Shown here piece after piece: positions 33,111 to 41,407 of a stretch of DNA of 64,000 bases. The notes beneath the pieces were generated by a model. The model saw only the letters and a program-made list of their open reading frames with translations, was not told where the DNA came from and ran no database searches. The number at the start of each line of letters is the position of its first letter. The first letter of the stretch is position 1. Location of the stretch: positions 379,056-443,055 of the forward strand of contig JAFYXV010000002.1 of the NCBI GenBank assembly GCA_017557885.1, written 5' to 3'. The translations under genes and the position numbers were made by a program. Source of the stretch: a bacterium. GTDB lineage: Bacteria > Auribacterota > UBA3054.

Positions 33111-34406
33111 TTATCTCAGGTTGAATATTTCGTTCAGGCTATGGTGGATCACGTAACAGTCGTTGCTCTGCAGCGCCTGCTTTTCGAAAAACTTCTCGCC
33201 CTGCCCGGAGGGGACGCCTTTTTTGACCATGATCCTGTCGATGGTCCCGCCTTCTTTGACCGCGGCCTTGGGAATGACGATGTCCACTCCCCCTTCCAGT
33301 TTTTCGTTGAGGCGCAGGATCTCCCGCCAGTTGCTGAAGCTAACTTTGGAAGTGTCGCAGCGGAAGCTGAAGCTGGCCTTGCCCTCCGGCATGTCCGCCT
33401 CGCCAAGGCAACCCGCGGCGGGGCCGAAGCGCAGGAATTCCTTGATGCTGTCGAAGGCGCCCGCCACCTGGGAAATGATCCCCAGGTTGAAGCCGCTCTT
33501 CTTGGCTTTCTTCAGGGACGCCAGGTTGGTCCTGAACTCGTTGAATTTTCCGAAGTGGCAGTTGGAAAGGGAAAAATCAAGCCGCATGGGCAGCTTTTCG
33601 CCGTCCCAGCTGGTCTCGGCCTCCATGGTAAGGCGCGTGTTGTGCAGCTTGTTGCTGACGGAGCCCGTCACTATGCAAAGTCCGGAATCGGCGGAGATCG
33701 CGCCGCCGCTGACTTCCTGCAGCGTGCCGGTCAGGGAATAGGCCACCACGTTCTCGCTGATGATGCGGCTGCCGCCCTTCAGGAAGAAATTGCTGAAGCC
33801 GCCCTCCCCCATTTCCGCGCCCAGCGCCTGGCAGTCGAAGGCGGTCGATTTCCCGGAAAGCGGCACCGTCAGGTTGCCCTTGATGTCCATGACGTCGCAG
33901 GTGAAGGATTCCGCCACCGCCAGCCCCGGCATCAGACTTTCCAAAAGCTCGTTGGAGAGTTTCCCGCCGGGAATGACGAAGGAGGCTCTTACGCAGGCGT
34001 CCCAGCCCAGGCTGGCCTTGAGGTCCATTTCCTTTTCGATATTGCCCGGCGCGATAAGCACCGTCTGGCCCTCGCCCTTGCAGTAAAAAGTCTTGTCCTT
34101 CAGGGAAGGGCAGTGGTAGATGTCGAAGGTGGACCTTAGGACCACGGAGGTCAGAACATCCATGAACTGCTCCTTCTGGACCTCGTCCAGATAGCCCTTC
34201 AGAAGATCCAGGGCGTTGAACTCCACCAGGCAGTAAGATTTCAAATATCCTTTGTCATAGCTCCGCACCGCTTCCTCCCCCAGGGGGGAGCGCTGGAAGA
34301 AGGAGCGTATCTCCCGTTCCGCAAAATAGCCGTTCACCACCGGCAGAACAGCCAGAACAACAATCAAAAGGAGAAGAAAAACAGGCGCTTTTCTAATGAT
34401 CTTCAT
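33111..34406 (-). CDS. DUF945 (YdgA-like) protein 1
   Basis: 431 residues. N-terminal membrane anchor (APVFLLLLIVVLAVLPVVN) followed by a periplasmic part. The early segment SYDKGYLKSYCLVEF resembles the conserved start of DUF945/YdgA proteins, whose function is unknown. The gene next door at 34411 is similar in layout and blocks, so they are likely a duplicated pair. Five bases or fewer separate them and both precede the CotH genes on the same strand. Confidence 0.6.
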   Translation of the reverse strand: MKIIRKAPVFLLLLIVVLAVLPVVNGYFAEREIRSFFQRSPLGEEAVRSYDKGYLKSYCLVEFNALDLLKGYLDEVQKEQFMDVLTSVVLRSTFDIYHCPSLKDKTFYCKGEGQTVLIAPGNIEKEMDLKASLGWDACVRASFVIPGGKLSNELLESLMPGLAVAESFTCDVMDIKGNLTVPLSGKSTAFDCQALGAEMGEGGFSNFFLKGGSRIISENVVAYSLTGTLQEVSGGAISADSGLCIVTGSVSNKLHNTRLTMEAETSWDGEKLPMRLDFSLSNCHFGKFNEFRTNLASLKKAKKSGFNLGIISQVAGAFDSIKEFLRFGPAAGCLGEADMPEGKASFSFRCDTSKVSFSNWREILRLNEKLEGGVDIVIPKAAVKEGGTIDRIMVKKGVPSGQGEKFFEKQALQSNDCYVIHHSLNEIFNLR

Positions 34407-34410
34407 AATT

Positions 34411-35544
34411 TCACATTTCTTTGCCGTTTACAAATAATTTTCCCTGATCGTAAGTGATCTTCTGAGGCGTTCCGTCAGCCTTCACGCCCAAACTTTCCAG
34501 TTCTTTGGGAACGCCGCCCTCCAGCTCGGCCTCCACCAATAGCAGGTCCGCCAGATCGTTCCAGGAGGAAACGGGGACGTCGCTCTCCCTGAAGGACAGC
34601 TTCAGCTTCAGGCTGAAATTTTTCCCGCCCGCAGAAAGGGAAAGCTCCGCTTTGGGTCCGCTTTGCAGAAAGCGCTGGGGATCCTCGGCGTCCAGGGCTT
34701 CCGTGAAACTGTCTTTTTGCGCGGCGCGGGCCAGGGCGCCCTTCAGGAAGGCGAGGCTCCGGCCGGAATATTTGAGCTCCAGCTGCGCCGCGCCAAGATC
34801 TTCGCCTTTCACGGAAAGCTCCGCGGCCTTCAGGGCGACGGAGTAATTTCCGGAGCCTTTTTCCAAAAGCTCGCCCCGGATCCTCAGGTCGAGATTGCTG
34901 ACGCGCCCTTCGGACAATTTCAAAAGAGACGCTTTGGCCAGATTCTCCCAGCCTTTCCCGCTCTCATGGTATTCCGAGCGGAAACCGCTCGCAGCCACGC
35001 CCGGCCAGAGGGCGAAATTTTCCGCCTCCAAAATTCTGCTTTTAGCCTTGTCGCCAAAGCCGCCGCTTGTTTCCTCCCGGAGGGTGCAGTTTTGGAAAAC
35101 GAAAAGGGAGCCCTCCGCTTCCTGCGCCTGGTCGTCAAACCTGAGGAAGCGCTCGCTGGCTCCGCTCATTTTGTTCGTGACCCACTCCTCGCCGCTCACT
35201 TTCCAGTCCTTCCCGGCCAGGGAAAAGGTGCTGTGGGCCGCGCCCCACATGAGATGCTTCGGTCCGTGGACGATCTCGCCGGAAATGTTGAGGGCAATGT
35301 CCCGGAAAACGTCCACCACTTCCGGACGCAATCCCAGGGAGGAGACGGTGGAGGACAAGGGCTCGTTCAGGTCCAGGTAAGAACGCAAATACCCCGTGCC
35401 GGACCCGAAGGGTCTTTCGTTGATGCCCAGTTCGGCGCAGACGTTATTGAAGCGCGCCTTGTACATACTGACGCTCTTCCTCCCGCAGAAATAGGGGGAA
35501 AGGACGCAAAGCGCCGCAAGGACAACAATGAGGACGTATTTCAT
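34411..35544 (-). CDS. DUF945 (YdgA-like) protein 2
   Basis: The ATG at 35544 (KYVLIVVLAALCVLSPYF) gives a typical membrane anchor; an open frame nine codons longer needs a TTG and is not preferred. About 377 residues. GTGYLRSYLDLNEPL and SGEIVHGPKHLMWGAAHS match the DUF945 plan (a shell-like periplasmic domain with an early HGP block). The rest is predicted beta-rich. Function unknown. It is the first gene of the run DUF945-DUF945-CotH-CotH-mreCD-mrdA. Confidence 0.6.
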   Translation of the reverse strand: MKYVLIVVLAALCVLSPYFCGRKSVSMYKARFNNVCAELGINERPFGSGTGYLRSYLDLNEPLSSTVSSLGLRPEVVDVFRDIALNISGEIVHGPKHLMWGAAHSTFSLAGKDWKVSGEEWVTNKMSGASERFLRFDDQAQEAEGSLFVFQNCTLREETSGGFGDKAKSRILEAENFALWPGVAASGFRSEYHESGKGWENLAKASLLKLSEGRVSNLDLRIRGELLEKGSGNYSVALKAAELSVKGEDLGAAQLELKYSGRSLAFLKGALARAAQKDSFTEALDAEDPQRFLQSGPKAELSLSAGGKNFSLKLKLSFRESDVPVSSWNDLADLLLVEAELEGGVPKELESLGVKADGTPQKITYDQGKLFVNGKEM

Positions 35545-35623
35545 GAGCCTGTTCTCTCGTAGGTGAAACAATTCATTATTATCTATTTATTTTAACATAA
35601 AACAGGAAATTTTTTCATAAAAA

Positions 35624-35650
35624 AAACGCGGGGCGCAAAGCCCCGCGTTT
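35624..35650 (-). terminator. Terminator of the helical-repeat protein gene
   Basis: AAACGCGGGGC-loop-GCCCCGCGTTT, followed by a T-run on the minus strand. It isolates the gene at 35670 from the DUF945/mre operon. Confidence 0.9.
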
Positions 35651-35669
35651 CTTGCCGCGCAACGCTCTT

Positions 35670-37667
35670 TCAGTCTTCCTGGGGGAACCAGCGCAGTTCC
35701 TGGGCCGCCCGGCCCAACTTGGTCTCCTGGCATTTTTCCACCAGCGTCTCATAGAAGCGGCGCGCTTTTTCGGCGTCGCAGTTTTCCGTCCATTTTCCGG
35801 CTTCGCAAAGGATCTCCGACAAAGTTTCGCTGTTATCCGGCAGAAGCTCGACCGCCAGCCAGACCTGGCTCACGGCGGAGTCGAGGCAGAAGTCCCGGGC
35901 GGAAAGAGCGGGGGTATATTTTTGCACCCTCTTCTCCTCGTCGGCGCTGAAGGGCGCCAGCTGGCTGCCCCGGCGGCTCCGCAGCTGCCGCTGCCAAAGT
36001 CCGCTGTAAGCCTCCCTGCCTTCGTTTATCAGCCAGTCCGGCGCGTTCTCCGCGGCGTAGATCGGCTCGCCGCCGTGATAGACCGCCCGGGCGGCGTCGG
36101 CGCGGGCCCGGCCTCTTTCCTCCGGGGGAAGGTCCGCGTTGGCGCCCATGGAAAGCGAAGTCAGAAGCTGCTCCGCAAAGGAGCGCTGCAGCCTGGGGAA
36201 ATAGGGCAGCGCGGCGTTGAGATCCCCGGATCTGGAAAGGCGCCGGGCCAAAAGATAGCGCAGCCGCGCGTCCAGAGGACTCTCTGCCTTTTGGGAGGCC
36301 TTTTCCCTTTCCTTGACAAAATCCTCCAGCTCCCTAAGGTCAAGGACGTCCTCGGCGATGTAGGAGGCCTCCTCCCAGTCGCCGGAGATCAGCGTCACCC
36401 GCAGGGCCTCCTTGTAATTTCCGAAGGAAAGGTAAAGCAGGGCCAGCTCGTGGCCGATCTCGTCCCTCAGGTTTTCCGGCAGATCCTTAAAACTGTAGAA
36501 GACCGTAGCCAGATCGCTGGCGGCGCCTTTGCGGTCCCCGGCTTCCAGTTTGGTCTTGGCCAGAATCCAGGCGGCGAAGGGCGCCATGGCCCGGGCGGAA
36601 TCCAGGGCTTCCCCGGTCATCTGCTTGTCCCCTATGCGGTAGGCCGCCACCGCCGCCAGATCGGCGACATCCTTCAGGCTCCCCTCTTTTTTCAAGGTCC
36701 TGAGCCAATTCCTGATCGCCTCGGCGTCCTCAAAGGATATATTGAGGAGCCTGAGGTCGGAATAAAAAGTGGCGGCGTGCCAGGTGGTCATGGCCGCCAC
36801 CGCCTTGCTCCGGGCGGCCACCGCCAGGTCGGCCCCCTTGGTCTGGAGGATAAGGTTGGCGATGTGGCGGACCATCTCCTCGTGGCGGAAGCCCAGAAGA
36901 TTCAGGGCGAAATAGCAGTTCATGGCCTGGGGGTAGTTGGTCACCGCGGCGTAAGAGGCCGCCTCGAAGCGCAGAAGGCAGGCCGCCAGTTTCTCGTCCC
37001 GGCCGCCGCTTTTCCCAATCTCGTTCCTGAGCTTCTCCAGCTCCCTCAAAGTCCTGTAGGGATCGTGCTCGGCGAAGGACTCCGCCGTCAGCACGCGCCC
37101 CCAGTTGGCGCAGTAAGTCTTCCTGTTCAAAGGCAGCGCCTCAAGCTTTTCCCAATGCTCCCTGGCGGCTTCCGGTTCGCCGTTGTAGAAATGCTGAAGC
37201 CCGTCAAGTAAAAAAAGGAATTCCTCCGGCATGTCGGAGGGAAATTCCATAAGGCTCAGGGTGGGCTTTTGAGGCGGCTCGTAAAGTCCGTAAAGGGCCC
37301 AGTAGCGGCGGTAGTTGTAATCGTCCCTGGCTTCCGTATAGGCCAGGAAATTCGTCTCAGCCCGGCGGTAGATCTCCAGGAGCTCGTTCTGCCGCGCCTC
37401 CGAGAGCTTGGTGAGCGCGAGCGCCTGGGCGAACTCGCCTTCGCCGGGCTGCCAGCCCGTCAGCTCGCCCGCCGCAAGCTTGTCCCGGCCGGAAAGCGCC
37501 ACTATGGCGCTGTTGGTGGGCCAGGGCGCCAGGGAAGAAAGGATCTCCACGGCCGCGTCGCAGGAAAGCAAAAACTCTTTTTCACCGTTCTGGAAGTCCC
37601 CGCGGCAAAAAGAGGCGGAGGCCAGAAGGATAACGAGGGCAGGATATATGGAAAAATAACGCCGCAT
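35670..37667 (-). CDS. Secreted helical-repeat (TPR/SEL1-like) protein of unknown function
   Basis: 665 residues with a signal peptide (ending FCRG near 23) and then almost entirely predicted alpha-helix. TPR-like pairs are visible, such as YNGEPEAAREHWEKLEAL, AKTKLEAGDRKGAASDLATVFY and ALLYLSFGNYKEALRVTLI. No catalytic motif is seen. It is likely a periplasmic or outer-membrane-side scaffold. AAGGAG precedes the ATG at a rather long distance. Transcribed alone, with its own terminator. Confidence 0.75.
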   Translation of the reverse strand: MRRYFSIYPALVILLASASFCRGDFQNGEKEFLLSCDAAVEILSSLAPWPTNSAIVALSGRDKLAAGELTGWQPGEGEFAQALALTKLSEARQNELLEIYRRAETNFLAYTEARDDYNYRRYWALYGLYEPPQKPTLSLMEFPSDMPEEFLFLLDGLQHFYNGEPEAAREHWEKLEALPLNRKTYCANWGRVLTAESFAEHDPYRTLRELEKLRNEIGKSGGRDEKLAACLLRFEAASYAAVTNYPQAMNCYFALNLLGFRHEEMVRHIANLILQTKGADLAVAARSKAVAAMTTWHAATFYSDLRLLNISFEDAEAIRNWLRTLKKEGSLKDVADLAAVAAYRIGDKQMTGEALDSARAMAPFAAWILAKTKLEAGDRKGAASDLATVFYSFKDLPENLRDEIGHELALLYLSFGNYKEALRVTLISGDWEEASYIAEDVLDLRELEDFVKEREKASQKAESPLDARLRYLLARRLSRSGDLNAALPYFPRLQRSFAEQLLTSLSMGANADLPPEERGRARADAARAVYHGGEPIYAAENAPDWLINEGREAYSGLWQRQLRSRRGSQLAPFSADEEKRVQKYTPALSARDFCLDSAVSQVWLAVELLPDNSETLSEILCEAGKWTENCDAEKARRFYETLVEKCQETKLGRAAQELRWFPQED

Positions 37668-37732
37668 TAGAATAATTATACTCCTTAGCCCTTCGGGTGA
37701 AAAGAGGAGCGCCTCCCGCGCTCTGGCCTTTT

Positions 37733-37740
37733 GCTATAAT
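37733..37740 (+). promoter_or_regulatory. Extended -10 element upstream of the M48 gene
   Basis: TGCTATAAT-type extended -10 (TATAAT at 37735-37740) 36 bases before the ATG at 37777; no clear -35 in the GC-rich stretch before it. Confidence 0.5.
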
Positions 37741-37776
37741 TTAGAAAAATAATCTTAAAATCCAGGAGGACATTTT

Positions 37777-38559
37777 ATGCGTCACATTTCCCTTTTCGCG
37801 CTTGCATTGGCCGCTTTCCTGCTTCAGGCCTGCTACACCGTTCCCGTCACCGGGCGTTCCGCCTTCATCATGACCTCCGTGGAAGAAGAGAAAGCTCTGG
37901 GATTGGAAGCCTACAACGTTTACAAGACCAACGAGGTCATCCTCACCGACTACGCCATCAACAACCGCATCAAAACCATCGGCCAGAGGATCGCCAAAAT
38001 AGCGGAGCAGGACACTCCGGGCATGGAGTGGGACTGGGAGTTCACGGTCTTCAACGACAATGAGACCGCCAACGCCTGGTGCCTGCCCGGCGGCAAAGTC
38101 GCCGTTTACACCGGCATCCTGCCGTACGCCAAGAACGACGCGCAGCTTGCCACCGTCATGGCCCACGAGATCGGGCACGCCGTGGCGCGCCACGGCGTCG
38201 AACGCATGGGCACCGAAACGATGGTGGGCGTTCTGGGAAGCGTCATCGGCAGCAGCGTCTCCGAAGCCAACGCCGACGCGGTCCTGGCGGCCTACGGCGT
38301 GGGCTCCTCGCTTTTCGTGACTCTGCCCTTCAGCCGCGACGACGAATACGAAGCGGACCAGATCGGCATGAACTTCATGGCCAGGGCCGGCTACGACCCC
38401 AACGAAGCCATCAAGTTCTGGGAAAACTTCATGGCCTCCGGCGGTTCCTCCGTTCCGGAGATGCTCTCTACGCACCCCTCCGACGCCAACCGCATCGCCA
38501 AACTTAAAACTTATCTTCCCGACAACGAAGCCCTTTATAAAAAGGCCGTCGGCAAATAG
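37777..38559 (+). CDS. M48 family metalloprotease, lipoprotein
   Basis: 260 residues. Lipobox LLQAC with Cys19 predicts a lipid-anchored periplasmic protein. The zinc site is HEIGH at 130-134 in VMAHEIGHAVARHG, with DEYEADQIGMNFMARAGYDP supplying the third ligand, followed by STHPSDANRIAKL, all typical of the M48 (HtpX/Oma1/BepA/LoiP) family. It probably degrades or matures envelope proteins. AGGAGG precedes the ATG. The stop overlaps the start of dusB by one base. Confidence 0.93.
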   Translation: MRHISLFALALAAFLLQACYTVPVTGRSAFIMTSVEEEKALGLEAYNVYKTNEVILTDYAINNRIKTIGQRIAKIAEQDTPGMEWDWEFTVFNDNETANAWCLPGGKVAVYTGILPYAKNDAQLATVMAHEIGHAVARHGVERMGTETMVGVLGSVIGSSVSEANADAVLAAYGVGSSLFVTLPFSRDDEYEADQIGMNFMARAGYDPNEAIKFWENFMASGGSSVPEMLSTHPSDANRIAKLKTYLPDNEALYKKAVGK

Positions 38560-39557
38560 TGCTCAAAGCTCTTCAAATAGGAGGGCTTTCCTTTGACCCT
38601 CCTATCGCGCTGGCGCCCATGGCGGGCTACAGCGACTATCCCATGCGCCAAATAGTCCGCAGCCTTGGCGGCTGCGGATTGTTTTACACGGAGCTAATAA
38701 GCTGCCACTCGGTCATCCACGCCCATGACAAAGTCAGGGCGCTTTTGAAAAGCGACGCGGGCGAATATCCCCTGGCGGTCCAGCTTTTCGGCTCCCACCT
38801 TGAATTCATGCCCGCCGCCGCCTCGCAATTGGAAAGCCTCGGCGCCGGCCTCATCGACATCAACATGGGCTGCCCCGTTTCCAAGGTCGTGAAGACCGGC
38901 GGCGGCGCCGTATTGATGAAGGAACCCAAGACCGCCGCGGCGGTGGTGCGGGCCGTGAAAAAAGCCGTCTCTGTTCCCCTGACGGTCAAGATCCGCCTGG
39001 GCTGGGACAGCGCCAGCAAGAACGGTCCGGAATTCGCGGCCCTGATGGTGGCCTCCGGCGCCCAGGCCGTGGCGGTGCACGGCCGCACCAGAGCCCAGCT
39101 CTATTCCGGCCAGGCCGACTGGGCGGAGATCGCCAAGGTCGTGGAGGCCGTTAAAAAAGAAGACGCATCTGTTCCCGTCATCGCCAACGGCGACATAGTG
39201 AGCCCGCAAAGCGCCGCGAAAATAATCGAGGAGACGGGCTGCGACGGCATCATGATCGGCCGGGCGGCCCTGGGCGCTCCCTGGCTTTTCCAAAGAGTGG
39301 AAAAATATTTGCTAACGGGCGAACTGATCCCGGAACCGAGCCTGGCCGAAAGAGGAAATCTGGCCTTAATGCACCTGGAGCACCTCAAGGCCACCTACGG
39401 CGAGAAGCTGGCCTCGCTGCACATCAGAAGGATCGCCTGCGGCTACGCCAGGGGCTTCCTGGGCGTGGCGGAATTCCGGCGCCAGATAGTAAAAGCCGCC
39501 TCGACAAGCGAGGCGGCTCAGATCATAAAGGATTTTTTCCTGAAGGCCGAATCATAA
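38559..39557 (+). CDS. dusB: tRNA-dihydrouridine synthase B
   Basis: 332 residues, start GTG at 38559 overlapping the M48 stop (TAGTG). APMAGYSDYPMRQIVRSLGG, INMGCPVSKVVKTGGGA (catalytic Cys), TVKIRLGWD, VHGRTRAQLYSGQADW and IMIGRAALGAPWLF are the FMN- and tRNA-binding blocks of DusB, which reduces uridine in the tRNA D-loop. The C-terminal helical domain is complete. Confidence 0.95.
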   Translation: MLKALQIGGLSFDPPIALAPMAGYSDYPMRQIVRSLGGCGLFYTELISCHSVIHAHDKVRALLKSDAGEYPLAVQLFGSHLEFMPAAASQLESLGAGLIDINMGCPVSKVVKTGGGAVLMKEPKTAAAVVRAVKKAVSVPLTVKIRLGWDSASKNGPEFAALMVASGAQAVAVHGRTRAQLYSGQADWAEIAKVVEAVKKEDASVPVIANGDIVSPQSAAKIIEETGCDGIMIGRAALGAPWLFQRVEKYLLTGELIPEPSLAERGNLALMHLEHLKATYGEKLASLHIRRIACGYARGFLGVAEFRRQIVKAASTSEAAQIIKDFFLKAES

Positions 39558-39575
39558 GACAAGGCCTTTTTTATT
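39543..39575. terminator. Terminator overlapping the dusB stop
   Basis: AAGGCC (39543-39548) and GGCCTT (39563-39568) with a T-run after it; the 14-base loop contains the dusB stop codon. Convergent with the glycosidase gene. Confidence 0.6.
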
Positions 39576-40749
39576 TTTTGAAAACTTCCGGGAAATTCTC
39601 CTCCAGCATATCCACGATAAGAAGGTTCCAGCTAACGAAGCCGCCTTCTTTGCCTTTGTTCATGTCCGCGGAGGGCGCCAAGCCGCCGCCGCATTCCGCG
39701 CAGTAGTTCTCGTGCAGGCTGCCGCAGTTGTGGAGATCCGTTAGCAGCGTGTCGGCCAGTCTCTTTGTGACTTCCCGCGCCTCCTCCCGGAGACCGTAGC
39801 GCAAGAGCGCGACAGTGTGAAGATAATTGGCGACCACCCAGATGGGGCCCTGCCAGTTGGAATACGGGACGATCATGCATTCGTTGTTATAATCCGGATC
39901 GTCCTGGGATAGGCTTCTTATCCCGTAGCGGGAGAGCATATTTCTTTTAAGAAGATGATCCTTTAAAAGCGCCTGTCCTTTTTCCTTGTCGTCGATGAGG
40001 CCGTAGGTCAGGGGAATGTAGTTGGAGAAGGCGTTCCTTCTGACGATTTGTCCGTCCCTTCTCCTGTTCCAGAACATGTTCTCCTCTTCATGATAAAGAT
40101 ACTTCATGATATTGGCCTTAAGGACAGCCGCTTTTTTCCCGTAGGTTTCGGCCTTGTCCCCAATGCCCAGAAGGTCCGCCATTTCTGAAAGAGCCAGGTA
40201 TTCCGCGTAGATGTAGGCGTTGACGTCGCAGGAAAGGACCTGGTTTATGTTTTCGGGGCCGTCGCCCACGGCGGGGTTGTTGTCCGCCCCGGACATCATG
40301 GAATCGTACCAGAAGAAGAGGCCCGTAGGCCCGTCCTGCCTAACCTTTTCCCAACGCGCGATGGTGCTCTCGACTTTCGGGAAAACTTCCCTCCCCCAGT
40401 CAGGATCTTTGTTGTCCTTCATGGCGCGGAGGGCGCCCCTGGCGAAAAAGGGCTTCAGGATGAGGGAAGGATGCCTGAGAACTTTCTGGTCGGCCCTGAC
40501 GCAGGCCGGCGTGTCTTCCTCGGGATCGAAAATGGAAAGGAAATTGTCCACCCAGTATTTCAGATACTGGGGCTGGGGGTCCCGCCTGCCGCAAAGATGG
40601 TTGGCCATGAAATAGGCGTCCCAGTCCCACTGCTGGGTGTAGAAGCCTCCGGGAATAAGGTAGGGATAAGGGATGGCGCCGCAGGGCGGCCTGATGATGT
40701 CTTTATAGCTCGCTTTGAGAAAATCCACGAGCTCAAGATATTTTTCCAT
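39571..40749 (-). CDS. Glycoside hydrolase, GH63/GH37-like (alpha,alpha-toroid)
   Basis: 392 residues, cytoplasmic (no signal peptide). PGGFYTQQWDWDAYFMANHL near 33 and YSNWQGPIWVVANYLH near 300 are the characteristic blocks of GH63/trehalase-like (alpha/alpha)6 glycosidases, with acidic residues in QWDWD and in the Glu-containing C-terminal part as likely catalytic groups. Substrates in this clan include trehalose, mannosylglycerate or glucosylglycerate and glucosyl oligosaccharides; the exact one cannot be told. GGAGG precedes the ATG. Confidence 0.85.
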   Translation of the reverse strand: MEKYLELVDFLKASYKDIIRPPCGAIPYPYLIPGGFYTQQWDWDAYFMANHLCGRRDPQPQYLKYWVDNFLSIFDPEEDTPACVRADQKVLRHPSLILKPFFARGALRAMKDNKDPDWGREVFPKVESTIARWEKVRQDGPTGLFFWYDSMMSGADNNPAVGDGPENINQVLSCDVNAYIYAEYLALSEMADLLGIGDKAETYGKKAAVLKANIMKYLYHEEENMFWNRRRDGQIVRRNAFSNYIPLTYGLIDDKEKGQALLKDHLLKRNMLSRYGIRSLSQDDPDYNNECMIVPYSNWQGPIWVVANYLHTVALLRYGLREEAREVTKRLADTLLTDLHNCGSLHENYCAECGGGLAPSADMNKGKEGGFVSWNLLIVDMLEENFPEVFKK

Positions 40750-40858
40750 AGGATCCTCCGTTTTGGTCGGTATGATTTTAGCATAATGGCGAAAACTGAT
40801 TTAAAAAACAGCGGGAGAAAAAATAGTAAAATAAAACGAATCTCAAAAAGGAGGAAGC

Positions 40859-41350
40859 ATGAGTCCCCTGCAATTGGAAAAAGCCGCCGATCTGAAAGAG
40901 CTGGCGGAGTTCGCAAAAGCCATCTGGCTGGAACACTGGAAACCCCTGCTGCCGGAGGGTCAGACGGAATACATGATCGAAATGTTCCATTCGGAAAAGG
41001 TCATGAAAAAGCAGATCGAAGAGGACCGCTACCATTATTTTTATTTGCGAAACGAGGAGGGCCGCGTCGGCTACACGGCTTTGAGCGTGAAAGAGGACCA
41101 GCTCTTCCTCTCCAAACTTTACATGCTGAAGGAATACCGCCGCAGGGGCTTCGGGACCGCCGCCTTCGAACTGATAAAAGGATTCGCCGCCGCGCATTCC
41201 CTTCCCAAGATCACGCTGACCGTAAAAAGGACCAACACGCCCGCCATCGACGCCTATCTCAAGTGGGGCTTCAAGATCGCGAAAAGCATCGACACGGACA
41301 TCGGATCGGGCTTCGTCATGCCGGATTACGTGATGGAATACACGCTGTAA
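40859..41350 (+). CDS. GNAT acetyltransferase
   Basis: 163 residues. KLYMLKEYRRRGFGTAAFEL is the acetyl-CoA loop (RRxGxG type) and VKRTNTPAIDAYLKWGFKI the second motif. Substrate unknown. A strong AAGGAGG site precedes the ATG. Divergent from the glycosidase and convergent with lptD at a shared terminator. Confidence 0.87.
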   Translation: MSPLQLEKAADLKELAEFAKAIWLEHWKPLLPEGQTEYMIEMFHSEKVMKKQIEEDRYHYFYLRNEEGRVGYTALSVKEDQLFLSKLYMLKEYRRRGFGTAAFELIKGFAAAHSLPKITLTVKRTNTPAIDAYLKWGFKIAKSIDTDIGSGFVMPDYVMEYTL

Positions 41351-41367
41351 AAATAATTAAGACGCCA

Positions 41368-41407
41368 ACAAAAAAGCGGACGAAATTTTTCGTCCGCTTT
41401 TTTGTTT
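41368..41407. terminator. Bidirectional terminator between GNAT gene and lptD
   Basis: AAAAAAGCGGACGAAA-TT-TTTCGTCCGCTTTTTT, T-runs on both strands. Confidence 0.92.
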
